Shown: positions 37,301 through 43,300 of the stretch, in pieces
How positions within the stretch are numbered: the stretch's first letter is position 1
How the letters are laid out: every line of letters starts with the position of its first letter
NCBI GenBank assembly: GCA_026770585.1
Contig: MU646376.1
Location: 702,389 to 746,487 of the forward strand
Direction: 5' to 3'
Length of the DNA stretch: 44,099 bases
Origin: Baffinella frigidus
Taxonomy: Eukaryota > Cryptophyceae > Cryptomonadales > Baffinellaceae
Position numbers and translations under genes: made by a program
The notes under the pieces: model-generated
Databases searched by the model: none
Told to the model about the DNA's origin: nothing
Seen by the model: only the letters and a program-made list of their open reading frames with translations

Positions 37301-40300
37301 AATGCATTTCACATTCACGGTACAGTGAATGTGTCAGCTTGCAAGCAACGTTTCGTTCACCACCCTAGATTTTACGCAGAGCAATTGTAAAAAACAATGG
37401 CTCTAGTAGAGTCCCTGTCAGGGACTTTCGATCCACTTTTGGCGTGTATTCCCTCAAAGATCCGAGAAATTGACTTTTGCGAATGCTCCTCGTCTGATCT
37501 TGGGTGCCGTACCGCGTTTCTGCCAACAATGGTTTCGCCCTGTCTTTGGTGTTAACTTTCGAAAGTGGCGAAGAAGAGTCGAAAGTTGACGCCTTTTCCT
37601 GAAAGTTGACGCCTTTACCCGTCGAAAGTTGACGTCTTTTCCTGAAAGTTGACTCCTTTTCCAGAAAGTTGACTCATTTCCCTGAAAGTTGACTCATTTT
37701 CCTGAAAGTTGACTCCTTTTTCTGAAAGTTGACGCCTTTTCCTGAAAGTTGACGCCTCTTCCTGAAAGTTGACGCCTTTTCCTAAAAGTTGACGTCTTTC
37801 CCTGTGGGTGCAGTACCGAGTCGCACGGGGACGTGGAGCGAGCAACAACTTCTACGCGGTGAGATGTCAACTTTTGGATCTTGAGATGTCAACTTTTGGT
37901 GAGATGTCAACTTTTGGATCTTCTCTGACATTGTTGCGTGCAACCGCAATCTACGGTCTGTTTGTGTGTGTGGTCAATTGCGTCTCTAGTGTGTTGAGGA
38001 GGTCAATGTCTGCGATTCTGGCACAGTTTGTCGTTTGACTCAACACAGTGATGGACACAGCCACGATTCTCAGGACACGTCACGTTCCCGCCCGGCACCA
38101 CTCGGTGGACTACGAACCTTTCATCAAAAGTCAACTTGCCTTGATGCAATTAATTTTAAAGGATTTTCTGGTGTAATTTGGTCACGCGACACCCTGAATT
38201 CCAGCCCCTACAAAACCTTTGTAGCCCACCGTGTGGCTAGCTCTGTCTCAGTCTATCTGGTCACACCAGGAGGACAGGGCACTATCCCGCCCGGTAGTAA
38301 CGCGTGTCGTGCCAACAATGGACAACGGTTTTGCTCTGCCGGCGGTGTCAACTTTCGAAAGTGGCGAAGAAGAGTCGAAAGTTGACGCCTTTTCCCGTGC
38401 TACCACGGGCAGGTTACGGACCCGGATATCGCCTTCGACTTCTCAGCAGGTGCATCCTAGCTCTAAAGTTGACGGATTTGTCGCAGCTCCAAAGTTGACG
38501 GATTTGTACCGCAAACCAAGTCTGTCAACTTGAGAATAGTCGGTCAACCCGAGTGAGGCAGAGCAGCTGTCGCCTTCGACTTCTCCGCTGGTGCATCTCA
38601 CCTCTGCCTCACTCCGAGTCACTCGGGTTGGCCGACTATTCTCAAGTTGACATGCTGGGTGTGCGGTACAAATCCGTCAACTTTGGAGTGAGAAAGAGCC
38701 CGGGCTCACCAGATTGGTGGGCCCAAATGGACTGAGACAGAGCTAGGTCATCTCAGAGGGGTCATTTGACTTCCCAGCAGTTGAATCCCAGGTGGAAACA
38801 AGCTCAATTCAATTACCTTTTTTCTGTCTTAGGTGTGGGTTTCGTGCTATGGTGAAGCTAAGTCGAGGCTAAGATAGCAAATGTGGCCCTCAAGATCGCC
38901 GCTGGTGCACCAGCAGCTCCACACAGCGGACTGCAAAGATATTTCGTGTGAACACTCCATACGTGGATACGCCGTATCACCCTACGGTTGGCTATCCGCT
39001 TGTGAACCCCGCAGCTGTTGACTAACTCGAGTCTTCCTGGATGATGGCGTAAACCTTAACCCTGAATCCTTAACCCGTAACCCGAAACCCAAAACCCGAA
39101 ACCCGAAACCCGAACCCGAAACCCGAACCCATCCCGCGGCAATTTCCTCGAGTAGGTGTACATGCCGTACGTGCTCCGTATGCCAAGCGCTCCAATGCTC
39201 ATCACTTTTGGCCTGTTTCCCGGGTAGAATCAATTTTGCTCGAAGATCGTGTTGCAAAATGAAATAACGAACTTCTGACCTGGCGTGGTGTACATGCCGT
39301 TCCTCGCGCAGCACCACTAACAAACTCCTGGTTGACACAAACCCCAAACACTTATAAACTCTATCTCAGGCAGCCGTCCATCTAAACCATTTCCGGTATG
39401 AAACGATGGGATTTAAGCTTATCCCATCTTCGTATACGTTGTATACTTGGTGATATACGACTCTGGGTAGGTCCCTCGAGAGTATCTTCTCACTCGTGTG
39501 ACCTCCCCAAATCAAGGCAACCAACCAACCCTGAGTGAATCAAGTGAGTGCAGACCCGTCGCGAGGCGATGTGCTGGAGGAGGTGTACATGCCCTTCCTC
39601 GCGCAACACCACGCGTATGAATGCGTCGGCCCCCACTGGCGCACCGACGTCATTCCGGTATGTCACTCCGCTTCACCACTCAGGGTGTAGAGTTCAGAGG
39701 CTAGGGCATATTGGCGCACTGACGTCCTTCCGGTATATCACTCCGGTTCAGAACTCAGGGTTTGGGGTTCGGGTTGAGGGTTGAGGGTTCAAACTGGCGC
39801 ACCGGCGTCATTCTGATGGGGTTCGGGTTTACGTGGGGGGCTCAGGAGGATGTGTGCATGCCTTTCTTCGCGCAGCACCACGAGTACCAATGCGTCGGCC
39901 CCCACTGGCGCACCGACGTCATTCCGGTGGGCTTCGGGTTTAAGTTTTCGGGGTTTCTGGAGTGGGCTTCGGCTCGAAGGTTTCGGGGTTAGGGTATCCC
40001 TTAAGTGGCGAGTAGGTTCATACGCCCTACGGTAGGACCCTAGGACCTGCATAGGGCGAGTTAGGTCGATTGATTGCCCGCCCGCCACTTGAGGGATACT
40101 GGCGCACCGACGTCATCCCCGCCGGCAGGCTCGTGAACGCCCGCGTGACCGGTCACGCGGACGCCGAAGCCAACTGTCCGAGGTGACTGCCTTGCGTGTG
40201 CCTTCTTCACAACACCACTGAGGCGGTGGTAATCTGGCTAGATGTGAACCCCAGGGCTTCAGGTTTCGGGGTCATGTGTCAGCGTGGGGTTTGAGCCTAG

Positions 40301-43300
40301 GTTTTAAGGGTTCGGGGTTTCTGGTGCACAGGCTTTATTGCGGTGGGCTTCGGGATCAGGCGTGCATGTTTCATCGCGCATGGTTATTTTCAAAGCAAAT
40401 CATGAACCCGCTCGTGATGCAGGATTACATGCCGCTCAAGTCCTTCGCAATGATGACAGACTGCTGCTGGAGCGTCGGGAAACGCAACGGCCTCTCCGAA
40501 TGGCGGTCTGTCTCCTCTTTCGGATAACATACCCCCGGGACATCACCCTCTAGACTTTCTTTTCAGAAGTGATGCCGACTACGGAAGGGCGAGGTGTCTG
40601 GCCATTGCGGGATCGAATCAACCCTAAAGGTCCCAAAGCCGGTCTCTCCGAATGGCGGTTAGTGCCGCTTGGAAAACGTAACGGGTTATGCTATCTGCTC
40701 ACTCGAGTGTCACCGAACTCGAAAAAGCGCGGTCCCTAGAAAAGCCCCAGCCTCGTTACAAAAGTTGTTGATGCCCAAAGTCAATCCCAGGGAAATGGCT
40801 GGGAGGAAGTTGAACTTTTCTAGGGTTCCAGGAGCCTTCGGGGCTACCGTAGTCAAATACCGTATGCTAGCTACCCTGAACACAACGTTTTTTTTGAGAA
40901 ACAATCTTCTGTGCACCACTCGAGAATGCTGGAGGAACCTATGTACATGTTGGGGTTGTGAATCTTTGTATCAGGATAGGAAATTCCAACTTCGTGACTG
41001 TGCTAATTTCGCAGCGTTACGTGACCAATCTCGAAACTGCCGCGTGAAGATCTCTCGAGAATAACAACACACACCATCCCACGGACCTAAGCTTCTGCGA
41101 ATCTGATCCAACGGGTGGTTGTGAATGGTCGTTTTCAGGTCTCCTGGCGGGCGGGTGGTGTCACAAACTCCACCGATGCATACATGGCGTCCGTGTTGGG
41201 ATTGACAAAGGACTCTCTTAGTACGTAACCCCTGCACTATATGAGGTACTATATGTGTTTTGGTACCCACCCAAAAGCCATGCATTCTGCGCCGGGGGGC
41301 TGTATATATGTATGTAAGATATGGCAAAAAAACGTTTTTCGCACGTGCGGTAAAAAAAAGACCACAAGCGACATGTTCTCCAGATTCCGAGTGAACCACT
41401 CTTTGGTATAACACAGGCCTCGCGCCTCATGCAGGTCTCCTGGGGGGCGGGTGGTGTCACTCGTGAACGCTGCCATCGACACTACTTTCGAGGCAAGCAC
41501 CCTACACCCTACACCCTACACCCTACACCCTACACCCTACACCCTACACCCTACGCCCCACACCCACCACCCCTCGTCTGTGGAGAACGAGGTGCCCCAA
41601 ACCCTCCACCATCCACACTCCTCGCTCTGTCTGATCAAAACTGTGCTTGCCATAAAAGTATTGAACGCTGCCATCGACACCACTTTCGAGGCACGCATTC
41701 CGCTCCACACCTTCCTTCGTCCTCCCTATCAATCTCGAGCTTAGAATCGAGTGATCCATCGACACCACTTTCGAGGCAAGCACTCCTCGCTCTGTCTGAT
41801 CAAAACGTGCCATAAAAGTATTCTTTTATGTGCGTGCCATAAAAGTATTGTTGTTGCCCTTTTGTACTGGAGTTTCTGTTCTTGATGTGTTTTATGGCGA
41901 GCCCGGTTTTGATCGTGGGGTTGGTGGACGCTGCAATCGACACTTTCCAAGCAAGCATTCTGTCCTACAACTCGTCACCTCACATAATCTACCTCAGATT
42001 TTATTTTTTCACTTACATCGCGGTATTATTCATAACCTGAAATTACGCGCTCTTACCAAACGGTTCCAGCGTCCAGGGCAAATCTGAGGTAAATTTACTG
42101 CAGGTGTTTAAACCCTAAAACCCTAAGCCCTAAACCCTAAATCCTGAACCCTAAACCCTGAAACCTAAACCATAAACCATAAACCATAAACCATAAACCA
42201 TAAACCATAAACCATAAACCCTACACCTACACCAGGTGTGCAAAAGCTCGTTGAAGAGGTCGTTGACCAACGCCTCTTGCACTTGGCAAGCAGGATGGCC
42301 CCGTATGCGTCAAGTCACACAGCGGGCTACCAAGGGATTTGCGGCCCATTTCGGGCCGAGTTTCCGTTACCTTATCTGTAGGAACCCCCCTATGTCCCGA
42401 CTGATTGCCTACTGTAGGGTCCTAGGTCTTATCGCTTAGGGGTGACTTAAAATCCCTTCGAAGTCCGCTGTGTGGATGGCCCTGTATGCGTCAATCCACG
42501 TAGACTGGAGTCCCGACACCCAACACAATACACCTCGTAAAAGTGTCTTAAAATGTATTCAGGTACTATCTACACGCTGAAAGTGCGGGACCAACCAACC
42601 TGGTTGGTGTGCAAGAGCTCTTTTCAGTACCCACGCTTTTCGCACTCGGCACGCACGATGGCCCCAATACACGTCGGCCAACATCATCTCTCCCGTAAAA
42701 GTGTTTTTCACGTACATCGTGGTACTATTTACAACCTAAAAGTAACAAACGGTTCCAACGTCCAGGGCAAATCTGAGATGCGTTTTATGCAGGTGTGCAA
42801 GAGCTCTTTTCAGTACCAGCGATTCTCGCACTCGGCACGCACGATGGCGCCATACGCGTCAATTCACGTCGACTGGAGCTACGACCCCTACGACCTGCCT
42901 CCGGACCAAGAATACTACCGCAAGGTGTGTTTTGTCGTAGATTTCGGCTTGGCTGGGATTCGGGGTCAGCCGCACAGCGGGCTACGAAAGGATTTTCGGC
43001 AGCAATCCCTATGACCTTCCTCCGGACCAAGAATACTACCGCAAGGTCTATTTCAGGGTTGCGCCTTGTGTTTTGGGAGCGCTCATCTCAGTCTATTTGG
43101 GCCCACCAATTCGGTGAGCCAGGGCTCTTTTCCGCCCCGGAGTTGACGGATGTGTACTACACAGCCAGCATGTCAACTTGAGAATGATCCGCCAGCCCGA
43201 CTGAAGCAGAGCTAGGAACGCTTGCCTGGAAAGCAGAGCTAGGATGTGGGTGGTGCCGCGAAGCGTGGCTAGGGATCCCATAGGAACGATGATACTAACC

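Larger units (their letters stand above)
42235..43056 (+). pseudogene. Three copies of E31
   Basis: 42235-42315 plus 42476-42515 is a copy split by a family-C element. 42606-42686 copies the 5' half ([20 protein letters not shown]). 43013-43055 copies only the last 43 nt ([13 protein letters not shown]) with donor GTCTAT, directly after a scrap of family-C element. Confidence 0.78.

Noticed and set aside
41435-41480. Alternative frames of E30 ([36 protein letters not shown] in the 41139 copy)
   Set aside because: Only the phase-2 reading is in frame with both E29 and E31 and carries the IDTTF motif.
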